A stretch of DNA of 64,000 bases, taken from the NCBI GenBank assembly GCA_018340805.1, contig JACMZG010001913.1:22168743-22232742 (forward strand). Direction: 5' to 3'. Made by a program: the position numbers and the translations under genes. The DNA comes from Microvelia longipes (lineage: Eukaryota > Arthropoda > Insecta > Hemiptera > Veliidae). The notes beneath the pieces were generated by a model, which was given only the letters and a program-made list of their open reading frames with translations, made no database searches and was not told the origin of the DNA. Of this stretch, positions 55,298-64,000 are shown piece after piece (the first letter of the stretch is position 1; each line of letters opens with the position of its first letter).

Positions 55298-56154
55298 ATC
55301 ATAGCACTCCACAGCTCAATCCATCATATAATTTTTGGAAAGGTTAAGTTTTTGGGTCAAAAGTTGCCCAAAATAGAAATTTTCCCGACTTGGATTTTCT
55401 GGGAAACTGTACGAGATGGGTCAATTTCGACTTCAGATTCGGTTTCAGCACCATCAAGAACATAAAAATAAATTTTCATCAAAATTTGAAGATCATTGTT
55501 GTAAAAGAGGAAACGTAAAAATAAAAGCGATACCATTTATATGTCTCTAGGAAAATTGATGAATAAATTTAATTGTAAAATTCTTCTTTCAGGTTGTATT
55601 AAACATTATTAAAAAGCTTAAATTGTATTTGCTGAGATCTTAGTTGGGTTTTTATTTAAATTTATATCTTTACTTTAGAGACCTAATTAGTAGATATCAT
55701 TCCAATTCCCTTTGAAGTATTTTAATAACTCCAATTTACCTCTAAAATCAAAGATAACCCTTCATTTTCTATGATTCATAATTGGTAATTTTGGTTTTAA
55801 TCAGATTATTTATTTTGCTTCCAGACTTGTTTAATTTTAAAATCGAAACTGCAAATCATCAAAAATTATATTAACAGATTTAAACTTTATTTTTTTAATT
55901 GGTATTTTAATAATAGAGCACTTAAAGTAAAAAATTAATGCTTGTACATTCAGTCGTTTAGTAATTAACAACATACAGGCGCAGGACAAATTTTACGTAG
56001 GTCGAGCTTGGTATAACCTGTAATTGGACCGTCGCCAGCATTTATTTGCTAATTTTATACTTTAAGTATCACGCCCGTCACAGTGTTCAAGGTCTTTTAA
56101 GCATCATTAGGCACACACAAATTTATATATATATTTAACTTATTTTCTCAAAAC
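55298..56154. other. No gene seen
   Basis: AT-rich non-coding sequence immediately outside the Penelope-like element. No exon or known repeat was recognised. Confidence 0.5.
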
Positions 56155-56530
56155 TCAATTTTCTTTTTACTTTTCCTCATTTATACAGCAGGTATATTAA
56201 GAAAAGTATTGTGTTTGCAAAAGGATCAGAAATCGAGACTTCACCTGAATTATCCGTGGTTTTTTATTATGTTTTTTATCTTAAGTGTTTGTCTGTTATC
56301 ATCGTATTTTCCCAGAGTATAATGCTAGAAAGTTGAAACTTTTTGATTCAAAAATCAATCTTTGGGTCCATTTGAGCTATCCAGAAAATAAAATTTTTGT
56401 ATATTAATATTATTTTTGGTTAAATATATTTTGACCCGCAATAATGAGTCAGCAAAAAATTTGAAAACTCATTAAATACGGGAAAATGTATCGAGTTTGA
56501 GTTTGGCACATATGTGCTCATATCCAAACA
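56155..56530 (+). repeat. 5S-box repeat family, 5' and middle part
   Basis: TTTTACTTTTCCTCATTTAT, AGCAGGTATATTAAGAAAAG, ATTGTGTTTGCAAAAGGATC, GTTATCATCGTATTTTCCCA, CGCAATAATGAGTCAGCAAA and TTTGGCACATATGTGCTCAT. It ends before the 5S-like module. A ~35-bp stretch in the middle is missing. Confidence 0.8.
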
Positions 56531-58333
56531 TTGGTGTTGCTTGGTGCATCCGAAGTTAACTTCACCACCAAAAAGAGGTTTGCTTACACAAAAATTATCC
56601 CACTTAGTTATTTTTGGTCCACCCTAAACAAGTATTATATGTAATAATATAGCTACCTGTCTAGATGATCTTCACACATTATCATCAGTTTTGATGATAA
56701 CAGAAGAAAGTGTAGTTAACTTGTACAACACTTTGAAATCGACCCTGTCAGTCTTAACTCCTCGATCCTAATGGTAATCTTTCTACTATTAGGATACAAT
56801 TCTTCCGTGCCTAAGATCAATAGCTGGCTATGTCAATATATAAATATTTATCAGTAGAGAAACTCTTTCCTATATACTACTTGTTATCTCTGATTTTAGT
56901 GAGTTTTTGTAAATAATAATAATGTAAAGCAAAAATTCAGATTGTAACAAATAATTTTAGAGTCAGATACTAATATTTTAGAGTTAAGAATCGATACTTA
57001 TAATACACCTTGATGCTATGTTTGTAATATGCTCATCTAGAATTCAGATTAATGTTCCTGAAAATAGCCTTTTAAGTTTATACTTGATTGGCTGTGACAT
57101 AAACTTTCTAGAAAGTCTATTAGCGCGTATAATTCTCTAATAAAACCTGTTGGATTTCTTTAAGGTATTACTTAATATTTATTAGATGTATGCCTTAAGT
57201 TTCTTTGGTAGTGAAAATGTATTCACCGCCCACGAAACCTTTTACTTTGACAAAATCTTAATCCCTTATTCTATTAATATTTCTATTTGTACGAGGTGAA
57301 TCCAAACCAATATAGTTATGTATTCTCTTTAATCCGTTCTCTAGTTACCGAGTTAATTGCATATACAATGAAGTCTAATGTTTAATCATTGCTCGTTGAA
57401 TATGTTAAAAATAAGGCTCTATGACACAGATAATATGGCAACAGATAACTATGGTAAGATTTCCAACTTCCCTCTTCTTCTACCTTTGACAGACTACTAG
57501 TGCTGGTCCCCGAAAATAGCAGCGAATGATACTCTTTCCTCCTTTTTACAAATCTTTACTTGATATTATGGAAACTGGCACATATTAGCTCTTTGAAATG
57601 TGTTGGGGTATTACAAAACGGAACACTGTAGCATTCTTCCTGTTACTAAAATTGTGCCAAGGGAAGAATGTCACACTGCTGAGTTAAAAATTCGGGGCTC
57701 TGATGTATTTAAATATGTATTGTAATTGTATGAATTTATGTTACACATATAGTAAAAGCATGTACTTATGCCTCAAGTAAACATTGTGTACTCGAGTTTT
57801 TCTGTCACACCGGAAATACTCTAGTCTAACCGATTATACCCGACAAGCTTACCATTTTTTCCATTACTTTGGTGAACGTGCCCTGCTGCGGAACAACCAA
57901 ATCGCTGAAGCTGGACCCCCTGCTCCATGAAAAAAGCAGGAATCAAAATGTATATAAATGAAATTATCTCTTGCTTTGTAGTTTAAAATGTCTTTTTTCC
58001 AACTTCCATGTTGCGTAATCATGTAACCAATTAAATTTTTCTCCGTGCGTAGTTTTCGAGAAATTGATATATGACTTCCTCAGATCCAACAAGGCCAATA
58101 ATATTTTAAAGATTTGGGTTGGGCAGAGAAGTTATCTTGGGTAAGATAGGTTAGAATTTGATCTACTTGCCCATTTCGAACTGCTTTAGACGTACTTATG
58201 GTTTGAGATGGATAGTGCCATCCTATGTTAAAACTCTCATATGTCAGCAAGTGATTGCTACTACTAACTAGTGTGTCAGAAAGATGTATTTTTATTAATG
58301 TCCTCTAACAACACTTGTATATTGATGTTCTAG
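56531..58333. other. Intron remainder, no gene seen
   Basis: This is the last part of the furin intron. It is less repetitive than the rest, with no exon or repeat recognised. The polypyrimidine stretch before the 3' splice site (TTTATTAATGTCC ... TTGATGTTCTAG) is modest. Confidence 0.5.
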
Positions 58334-58506
58334 GTGTTAGAATGCTAGACGGAGTAGTTAATGACGCTGTAGAAGCACGAGCACTGTCTCTGAATCCAGA
58401 TCATATAGATATCTATTCCGCTAGCTGGGGTCCTGAAGATGATGGTAAAACAGTTGATGGTCCTGGACCATTAGCCACCAGGGCTTTTCTCAACGGAATC
58501 ACATAT
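58334..58506 (+). CDS. Furin-like proprotein convertase, next internal exon (substrate-pocket segment)
   Basis: It continues the catalytic domain from 37756-37915. The acceptor TTCTAG precedes 58334; the first two bases complete the split Gly codon. The frame then reads [39 protein letters not shown] and [18 protein letters not shown], and ends at the donor GTAAGT (58507) after a complete codon. [10 protein letters not shown] is the hallmark of the kexin/furin specificity pocket that recognises basic residues. The oxyanion-hole Asn (ASGNGG in the family) and the nucleophilic Ser must lie in later exons, which are not found in the remaining 5.5 kb. No stop or frameshift occurs, so this looks like a functional gene. 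Paralogue (Fur1 or Fur2 type) is uncertain. Confidence 0.95.
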
Positions 58507-58891
58507 GTAAGTTGTTTTCCAAAAACAATTGTAAACTTATTCGGCTAGATGGATTATCGAAGTTCGTTTAGTATTTGAGTTAATTTATAAATTTAATCTT
58601 TGGTTTTTTAATTCTCATTTTTTTAAATAATAGTCAACTTTTAAATGTGTTAACTTTTGAAAGGCCTAAAGATAAATTGAAGTACAGTCCACAACTTATA
58701 TAGAAGTCATAACTAAATTGTATATTCACAAGGAATGACTAATGAAAGGTCGGTCACATTTTTAGTTTAAGATGGCCATAGTTATTTATTGAGTAGACAT
58801 TATTTTAGGGTATCTTAGCGGTAAAGCCAATAGTAAAGTCCTATCATTGATAAAATACTTATAATTTTATTGTTCCTCGACTCTGGGAAAA

Positions 58892-59172
58892 TCAACTGAT
58901 ATTCTTTCATTTATAGGATTGTGATAATTTTAGTAAGCTAGGTCTCTCAGAGAGTCTACTGATATTCTGTCATTAACAGGATTGTGATAATTTTAGTAAG
59001 CTTTGTCTCTGAGAAAGTCTACTGATATTCTGTCATTAACAGGATTGTGATCATTTTAGTAAGCTTTGTCTCTGAGAAAGTCTACTGATATTCTGTCATT
59101 AACAGGATTGTGATCATTTTAGTAAGCTTTGTCTCTGAGAAAGTCTACTGATATTCAGTCATTAATAGGTTA
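58892..59172 (+). repeat. 63-bp minisatellite, ~4.4 copies
   Basis: The unit contains CTACTGATATTCTGTCATTA, ACAGGATTGTGATAATTTTA and GTAAGCTTTGTCTCTGAGAA. The central copies are nearly identical; the first and last are more diverged. Confidence 0.95.
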
Positions 59173-59331
59173 TTCAATCTTTTAGATCCTGGTAAGTATG
59201 TTGTCTATAAAGGGCTAGAAATGTGATCAAACCATAAACCATGTATTAATTCAATAGTTCGACCTATAAAAAAAAAAATCATGTGTTTCAGAAAAGGCAA
59301 ACAAAATATTCATGGTTTTCACAAATCAATG

Positions 59332-59370
59332 TGTCAAGAGAGACCGAACATCGTTCGGTCTCTCTTGACA
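59332..59370. repeat. Perfect 18-bp inverted repeat, 3-nt loop
   Basis: TGTCAAGAGAGACCGAAC (59332-59349) is exactly complementary to 59353-59370 across ATC. It is of mixed composition, unlike the AT-rich hairpins elsewhere, so chance is unlikely. Confidence 0.92.
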
Positions 59371-59508
59371 TTCACTGTATTAGAAAATGTTAATTAAAAC
59401 AGAGTCTCCGCGAACATTGTGTCTCACAACGTTATCTAACTACTTATAGGTTTTGGAAAGGTTAACTCATAGATAAACAATATTAACACGGATGGTTCAG
59501 TTAAAAAA

Positions 59509-59716
59509 TACGGGCCTTCGGCCCGTAGCCGCTACGCGGCGTCGGCCCGCCGGGCCGCTTCGCGGCCCGGGGGCCTCCCAGTGGCCGCTTCGCGGCCACA
59601 TTGTTGTTGTTTTGTATTATCTATGGCTTCATTATCGTTTCTTGGTTACATGGCATTTTTGCCACGTATTTAGCGAATTTCACAGACTCCGTTTCACAGG
59701 CCCGCTTCGCGGCCTG
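59509..59716. repeat. Cluster of six GC-rich perfect or near-perfect hairpins
   Basis: The hairpins are TACGGGCC-TTC-GGCCCGTA (59509-59527), GCCGC-TAC-GCGGC (59528-59540), GGCCC-GCC-GGGCC (59544-59556), CCGGGCCGC-TTC-GCGGCCCGG (59550-59570), GTGGCCGC-TTC-GCGGCCAC (59581-59599) and CAGGCCCGC-TTC-GCGGCCTG (59697-59716). All have 3-nt loops, and four share the loop TTC. The ~90 bp around the first five are about 75% GC in a genome of ~30% GC. A frame runs through them (59492-59737, +) but the protein is compositional only. Confidence 0.9.
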
Positions 59717-59939
59717 AGAGGCTTTCTCCAAATTTGATTTTATTAATCCTCTATTATTAATAGTAAGCAATAAATATTACAGTTAACAAGCAATATAAGA
59801 AATAATAAAGTATATTTAAATACATAACTAATACGTTTTTTATAGAGGTAATATAGAATACAAGGAAAAAATCCACACGTTGCAACTGTTGAAGTAACCT
59901 TGTATAAAGAGTAAGAAAAGATTATAGTTTCATCTTTCA

Positions 59940-59997
59940 TCAGCTTTAGTTATCGTCCACTATACAAAAGGGTATAAACTCTTACTTACATTTATGA
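59940..59997 (+). repeat. Short dispersed repeat, copy 1
   Basis: TCAGCTTTAGTTATCGTCCA and CTATACAAAAGGGTATAAAC, CTCTTACTTACA resemble 60664-60708 (CGAGAGTTATCGTTCGCCAT, ACGAAAGGGTAGAAACTC, TTACATACA). Two copies of the 3' end of one element are likely. Confidence 0.5.
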
Positions 59998-60550
59998 TTG
60001 TTTATAGAATTTAAAGAAAGATGTCAAATTTTTTTTTGTAAACAAATTGTTTATTTGAGTAAAATCTTAAGGTTGAAAAAAATTTATTCATGATTATTTA
60101 AAATAAAAATACCATTTGCGTCACTTAGGATTGTCCGATTGAGCTGAAAACTGGTCGCAATTCGTTTTTAGAATAACTTCGACCATATAAAGACTACTTC
60201 AATGTTCTTCCTCTTTACGGGTCTGCTTAGCTCGGCGTGGTTCAGTGGAAGCCATTTTTGCCCTGTCTCTCTGGGATAGTAGGCTTACCATGATGGAGCA
60301 AGAGGTAGAGGTCTCTCTTTTATACTATATCCCCACCCCTAACACTACTGAACCCAACAAATATCGTACGAGTCTTTGACCTAGACGTATACATATATAC
60401 AAGATTATATATATATGTATACCGATTGCGCCATTTGTGATGGTTTCGATTGAGCTGAAATTTGTCTTAATCGATTCAAGCTAGCCGTCTACCTAAATAC
60501 TAGATACCTTGTTTTAAAGCCATTTCAAGTTTCAAAAAAATTTTTTTTCA

Positions 60551-60579
60551 TGACGTCATAACTTTGGTTGATGACGTCA
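60551..60579. promoter_or_regulatory. Two perfect TGACGTCA (CRE-type) palindromes, 21 bp apart
   Basis: TGACGTCA occurs at 60551-60558 and 60572-60579, about two helical turns centre to centre, inside a direct repeat CATGACGTCATAAC / TGATGACGTCATAAT. The palindrome is the binding site of CREB/ATF bZIP factors. Location in a probable repeat makes function uncertain. The sequence also occurs inside 5S-box repeats (for example near 7470). Confidence 0.35.
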
Positions 60580-60663
60580 TAATGTTTTATAAACAATAGG
60601 CCTCGTAAGGCTCCTCAACATCTCGCGATTTGCAAAGTTTCGTTTCAATTTGAGAACGCCTTC

Positions 60664-60708
60664 GAGAGTTATCGTTCGCCATACGAAAGGGTAGAAACTC
60701 TTACATAC

Positions 60709-60712
<4 letters not shown>
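60664..60712 (+). repeat. Short dispersed repeat, copy 2
   Basis: See the copy at 59940-59997. Here it is followed immediately by an (AT)n tract, which may be its tail. Upstream 60420-60470 (TTGCGCCATTTGTGATGGTT, GATTGAGCTGAAATTTGTC) likewise resembles 60116-60165 (TTGCGTCACTTAGGATTG, ATTGAGCTGAAAACTGGTC), so two longer copies probably lie in tandem. Confidence 0.5.
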
Positions 60713-60773
<61 letters not shown>

Positions 60774-60779
60774 TATATA
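60713..60779. repeat. (AT)n microsatellite
   Basis: TATATACATATATAT-type tract of about 65 bp. Confidence 0.95.
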
Positions 60780-61360
60780 AACTTTTTTCGGACATATATT
60801 TTTGTTATCAGGAAGCCAATAGGAACCGATTCCGCTCACTCCCACCCTCAACTTCCGTCATCCGAACAACCTCATAAGCGTCATTTTCATTATGAAAATT
60901 CGCTAAAAACCTAAGACGAAATGCAGGAGGCTCACAGGCTCAAGTAGCACACTCTAGTGATGGAAGAGTGATACTGTCAGATATTTTTATTAATCAAACA
61001 ACGAGCTGTTTTGAGTAATAAAGCCATTCCATTCGCTACTCAGCGCTAAAATGATGAGAAGACGATGGACTAGTTCCCAAATAAGCTCTATAAGAATTCC
61101 GTAATGTGATAATTGTGATTTCTTACTCTTTAATCCCATACCGTCCCCCCTGGACTCAAACCTCTAATGTCAGTTTCATTGTTTGTGTTTGACTTTCCTT
61201 AACTTATCCGATTGTACTACTAACCCGAGAAATCTTATTTAGGTAGCAAATTTGAACCTTTAGTCTGTAACACTCAAAATGAGTTATTGTTATTTTTTAA
61301 TTCCCTGAGTTATTGTTAATTATTGTTATTGTTAGTAGGGGCAAAAGGGGCATTCTGGAG
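60780..61360. other. No gene seen
   Basis: Non-coding. It contains a TTATTGTTATT-rich segment (61290-61335) and part of the loosely defined repeat noted near 35700. Confidence 0.45.
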
Positions 61361-61459
61361 CCGCCTCCTCCACCGCCTCCTCCTCCTCCTCCACCTCCTC
61401 CTCCTCCTCCTCCACCTCCTCCTCCTCCTCCAACCACCTCCTCCTCCTCCTCAACCATT
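61361..61459. repeat. (CCT)n/(CTC)n trinucleotide repeat
   Basis: About 30 CCT or CTC units with a few CAC and AAC interruptions; polypurine-polypyrimidine, so triplex-prone. Open frames across it (polyE on -, polyL on +) are artefacts. Confidence 0.9.
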
Positions 61460-61724
61460 TCTTTATAGTTTTATATCCCCCCCCCCCCTCTTTTGCTTTG
61501 CATAGTGTAATAACAGTAACATTAAATAGCTTTGCATAAAAAATTGGCCCCCACCATATAGGTAGAAGCAGGATGATTTTAGGTTTGAAGTAGTAGACCA
61601 CCCTAGATAAGTGTCTCTCTTAGTAAAAAGCCTTCCCACCACGTCAAGGTGGAGACACATCGGAAAGGTGTACAGTGCCCCGTCCTCGCACTGTACTATG
61701 GCGACCATCCTCTTTAAAAAAATA

Positions 61725-61845
61725 TCGCCTCTATATATTTTTTTGTATTTTTTATATTTTTAATTTTTTTTTTGTATTTTTTATATTTTTATTTTTAATA
61801 TTTTTTTGTATTTTTATATATATTTTTTTTTTCTAACGTATTTAC
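61725..61845. repeat. T-rich low-complexity tract
   Basis: TTTTTGTATTTTTTATATTTTT-type words recur for ~120 bp. Confidence 0.85.
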
Positions 61846-61876
61846 AATTACACTTACATCTCGTTAGCGCCATATA

Positions 61877-62027
61877 GGTTTACGGGACGCTATGCCACGC
61901 CAGTGACCTTAAAGATGGAATATTGCGGTTTACGGGACGCTATGCCACGCCAGGACCCTCTATCGGTTTACGGGACGCCATGCCACGCCAGGGACCCAAT
62001 TATGGCACGCTTCGCCATACTAGAGTT
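61877..62027. repeat. Three 27-bp GC-rich direct repeats
   Basis: GGTTTACGGGACGCTATGCC followed by ACGCCAG starts at 61877, 61927 and 61965, with the third having CCATG for CTATG. Unrelated spacers of 12-23 bp separate them. A related GGCACGCTTCGCCATACTAG follows at ~62004. They lie just past the 3' end of the 62000-62368 ORF on its strand, so could be in its 3' region. Confidence 0.85.
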
Positions 62028-62368
62028 CCATCTCGTATTTGCGGCAGCTGCTGAGACATGAGTGTAAGGCTATTTAACATATGATTAAACTCTAAGAATA
62101 AACTCGAAAATAAATCCCACTCTGGTTTTTTTAAAACAACAAATATTTTATCTTCTTCTTTCGAACAAATCGGACGAATAATTACTTGACGTCCGTGAAA
62201 TTTAGGATTAACCAATATTACTTTTATTAAACCAAATTTTCGATCAAGTTGTACATCTTCTTTACTACGTTTTACAAAATAATTATCAATTTCATTTTTC
62301 GCGGATCTCAACAACTCAAAATCGGACATGTGAATGTTTACACTTCTTTTACCATGTTCTAATCTCAA
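62000..62368 (-). CDS. 122-aa ORF downstream of the DJR capsid-like gene; unassigned
   Basis: An intact minus-strand frame starting at ATG 62368 and running to 62000, about 145 bp beyond the DJR stop on the same strand. It is charged, without signal peptide or membrane segment. The middle (KFGLIKVILVNPKFHGRQVI then DKIFVVLKKPEWDLFSSL) could be a small beta-sheet plus C-terminal helix. That pattern and the xVxLxxxEW motif faintly recall PC4/p15-type single-strand DNA-binding coactivators, but I would not assign it. Codon use and base composition are less AT-rich than the flanks and similar to the DJR gene. Being intact beside a broken gene is notable. It may be a second gene of the same element. 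Confidence 0.5.
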   Translation of the reverse strand: MRLEHGKRSVNIHMSDFELLRSAKNEIDNYFVKRSKEDVQLDRKFGLIKVILVNPKFHGRQVIIRPICSKEEDKIFVVLKKPEWDLFSSLFLEFNHMLNSLTLMSQQLPQIRDGTLVWRSVP

Positions 62369-62514
62369 GAAGCTACACCTTAACTAAACAAACTAATACC
62401 TTTTTACCGTCACTTAGATGGTAAATAGTCGACATCTTGCGCAATACTGATTTATTATTGCTTGGCTTTCTTTATTTATATATCCCCCCCCCCTCATCGA
62501 CCAGACATGTCTAT

Positions 62515-63780
62515 TCATGTCATTTTATGCACAATGCTAGTCAGGGGGTTGTACTGAACTAATCTATCGTGTAACAATAGACAGTACGCGGTAGTATTTG
62601 CCGGGAAATCTTTTTCAGATTCAAATTCTAATCTCACATCTACCGGACCCTTTTTGATAGACTCTGATTGTTTTCGAACAATCAATGATTACAACAGGAC
62701 ATTATTCTTAAAATCTGTAAAGGATACGTACGGTAGACTCTGATAATGTTGTAGTACGACGTTTGAAACGCCGCGTACATGTGGTATAATAAAGCAAATT
62801 TATTTTGGGTGAATTTTAAATTTAAATCATCGTAGGGGAACACTCGTGAATTGAGATAAAGCTTGACATTTGTCAAGTCGCAGTGATCGAAACAACTGGA
62901 TGCCTTATCAATGACGTTATTTCTACCCTTTTGAAAGGCTAAAATTAAAAATCGCGGTTTCTCGAGTTGAGTCGAAGTTTTAATCGACCATACTTGACGG
63001 TTTGACGTAGGTAATAGCGGATACTCGTGCATATCCCACGCTCGGAAATGGAGAGAAATTATTTTTTCTGTTTTTAAATAATTAATTAAATTTAGTTTCT
63101 GAACTTCGTTAACCGAAACGTAGGGTATTTTCCAACAAAGCGATAGCAGTTCATTTTAACTTTCTCGCGAACTTTCTGCCCGTGCATCCGTATCGACATA
63201 TGGAACATGCTGTACAAAACAATTTGAATCGTTTCTCGCTCTTTCCAAAATTAGCTCTTGCTTTACGTTTGTCAAAACTTTTCGGTAATCTTTCGCGAAT
63301 CCGAGTAACGAGGATAAAGGTAGACTGACGTGTACCGGGTGGATGCATTCTTCTGAACTTCATTGAAGGGTATTGTCCATCCCATATTTGTTAGGGAATA
63401 CGATATAGGTGCGTGAGATGCAATCCCTTTTAGAGTCGAAGTCATTCCCGGGGTTTCTGACTTTATCAATCCTCGATCACAAAATTTCTACCGGATCTCG
63501 TCGAATAAAAACGGGAATGCGTTGTTGATGAGTCTGTGCTTCGCCGGTGCCGTTTTTCCTCCTTCTTTTAAAAATGATAGTTCCAAATATATAAAACTTT
63601 CACTCGGAAAGCGTATAAATGTCTTGGGAGTTGTACCGGAATCCGTATCTCTTCTCCGGCGTCTATCTTTGAGTTTGCGTACGGATAGTGAGTATGATAC
63701 TCTAGACTCTCTATAGATTCATCATATTCAGGGTGTTCACTTAAATTTAAACATCTCAACCATTTTTGGCTCTTTATGTC
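62515..63780 (-). pseudogene. Double-jelly-roll (DJR) capsid-like protein, decayed
   Basis: Across three minus-strand frames the order of motifs matches the DJR-like domain proteins annotated in many arthropod genomes and related to virus-type major capsid folds. From the N-terminus: YPYAN and EEIRIPVQ (near 63690), FLFDEIR (63495), LLGFAKDYRKV (63310), WKIPYVSVNEVQKL (63125), LHFRAWDMHEYPLLP (63035), QLEKPRFLILAFQKGRNNV, FDHCDLTNVKLYLNS, FPYDDLNL, FALLYHMYAAFQTSYY, then VVIIDCS, GPVDVRLEFE and PANTTAYCLLLHDR before a stop at 62515. Visible lesions are frameshifts near 63590, 63350 and 62710, and in-frame stops at 63488-63490 and 63156-63158. The whole length of about 400 codons is otherwise present. 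It reads as a fossil of a capsid-like gene. Whether the source was a virus or a host-domesticated family cannot be decided here. Confidence 0.82.
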
Positions 63781-63787
63781 TTTGTTA

Positions 63788-63993
63788 CTTACACATCATC
63801 AATAGGTTCATCCTCCTCATCATCTTCTTCATCCTCCTTCCTCATCGTCTTCTTCTTCTTCTTATTCTTTTCTATCCTTTTCCGATCCCCACATACTGTC
63901 TCGCTAGAGTTATTATAGTTTTCAATTGACTCATCATGTTTTACATGCAATGGCGTCCTTGTAGAATCCCCAACTCTGAACCATCCTCGCGTT
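63788..63993 (-). CDS. C-terminus of an upstream ORF with acidic tail
   Basis: A minus-strand frame open from a TAA near 63994 to a stop near 63788. It contains GWFRVGDSTRTPLHVKHDES, then a basic stretch (RKRIEKNKKKKK) and an acidic tail (EDEEDDEEDEPIDDV). No ATG opens it, so it is either the end of a longer, interrupted ORF or a terminal exon. The stop lies about 30 bp before the DJR reading frame becomes open, on the same strand. The basic-acidic tail is simple sequence and gives no function. Confidence 0.35.
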
Positions 63994-64000
63994 TACCTCC

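Larger units (their letters stand above)
37916..58333 (+). other. Furin-like gene intron (20,418 bp)
   Basis: It starts GTAATAATAATAATAG and ends TTGATGTTCTAG. The exons it joins are contiguous in furin (ASIGG | VRMLDG) and in phase 1 on both sides, so no coding exon is missing inside. It is filled with repeat-family copies, Penelope and LINE remnants, minisatellites and AT tracts. Confidence 0.85.
58507..59508 (+). other. Start of the next furin intron; non-coding
   Basis: Begins GTAAGTTG. It contains the 63-bp minisatellite and the perfect hairpin at 59332, listed separately. I see no downstream furin exon up to the window end, so this intron may exceed 5.4 kb and host the DJR capsid-like locus. 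Confidence 0.6.

Noticed and set aside
59492..59737. Arg/Gly/Pro-rich ORF on +
   Set aside because: It arises from the GC hairpins; palindromic DNA read in any frame gives this composition.
60577..60851. Tyr/Ile-repeat ORFs on -
   Set aside because: Translation of an (AT)n microsatellite.
61332..61601. Poly-glutamate ORF on - and poly-leucine ORF on +
   Set aside because: Both are translations of a CCT/CTC trinucleotide repeat with no flanking coding signal.
62000..64000. Bacterial or phage contamination as source of the right-end genes
   Set aside because: The DJR protein pattern is that of eukaryotic genomic copies, the genes carry old lesions, and base composition grades into the surrounding AT-rich DNA.

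Overview
This 64 kb window is AT-rich eukaryotic DNA with very little host coding sequence. The only host gene I can support is two internal exons of a furin-like (kexin-family) proprotein convertase on the + strand, at 37756-37915 and 58334-58506. They abut in the protein across a 20,418-bp intron with GT..AG ends. The residues resemble arthropod Fur1-type enzymes. With Penelope-like elements, several non-LTR retrotransposons and a double-jelly-roll (DJR) capsid-like locus of the kind I associate with arthropod genomes, this suggests an arthropod, or at least a protostome. I cannot name the species.

Layout. 1-37.7 kb has no host exon I can recognise. It holds microsatellites, perfect hairpins, several miniature inverted-repeat elements, a broken LINE reverse transcriptase (18183-19445, -), a Penelope reverse-transcriptase fragment (25550-25870, -), a tRNA-derived SINE (about 33495-33775, -) and many pieces of one dispersed repeat family. 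37.7-58.5 kb is the furin exon pair with its intron. The intron carries a LINE RNase H remnant (44060-44970, -), hammerhead-like Penelope terminal sequences, nested repeat insertions, large minisatellites (51.3-53.4 kb) and a deleted Penelope-like element flanked by 260-bp inverted repeats (54187-55297). 58.5-62 kb is non-coding, with a 63-bp minisatellite, a perfect 18-bp hairpin and a cluster of GC-rich hairpins. 62.0-64.0 kb (-) is the strongest unusual locus: a decayed DJR capsid-like gene, an unplaced 122-aa ORF downstream of it, and the acidic C-terminus of a further ORF upstream that is separated from the window edge only by an in-frame stop.

The dispersed family is the dominant repeat. 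Its copies start near a conserved CTTTTCCTCATTTATACC and, when complete, carry about 550 bp later a stretch that reads like the 3' half of 5S rRNA (AAGTTAAGCAGC ... CTGGATGGGTGACCG). Four 5S-like modules are visible, three on + and one on -. I treat it as a possible 5S-derived SINE-like family with the module in an unusual internal position.

Nearly everything coding apart from furin is broken by stops and frameshifts, so I see no intact mobile element. All statements come from reading the sequence and recalling protein and RNA families; no search was run.
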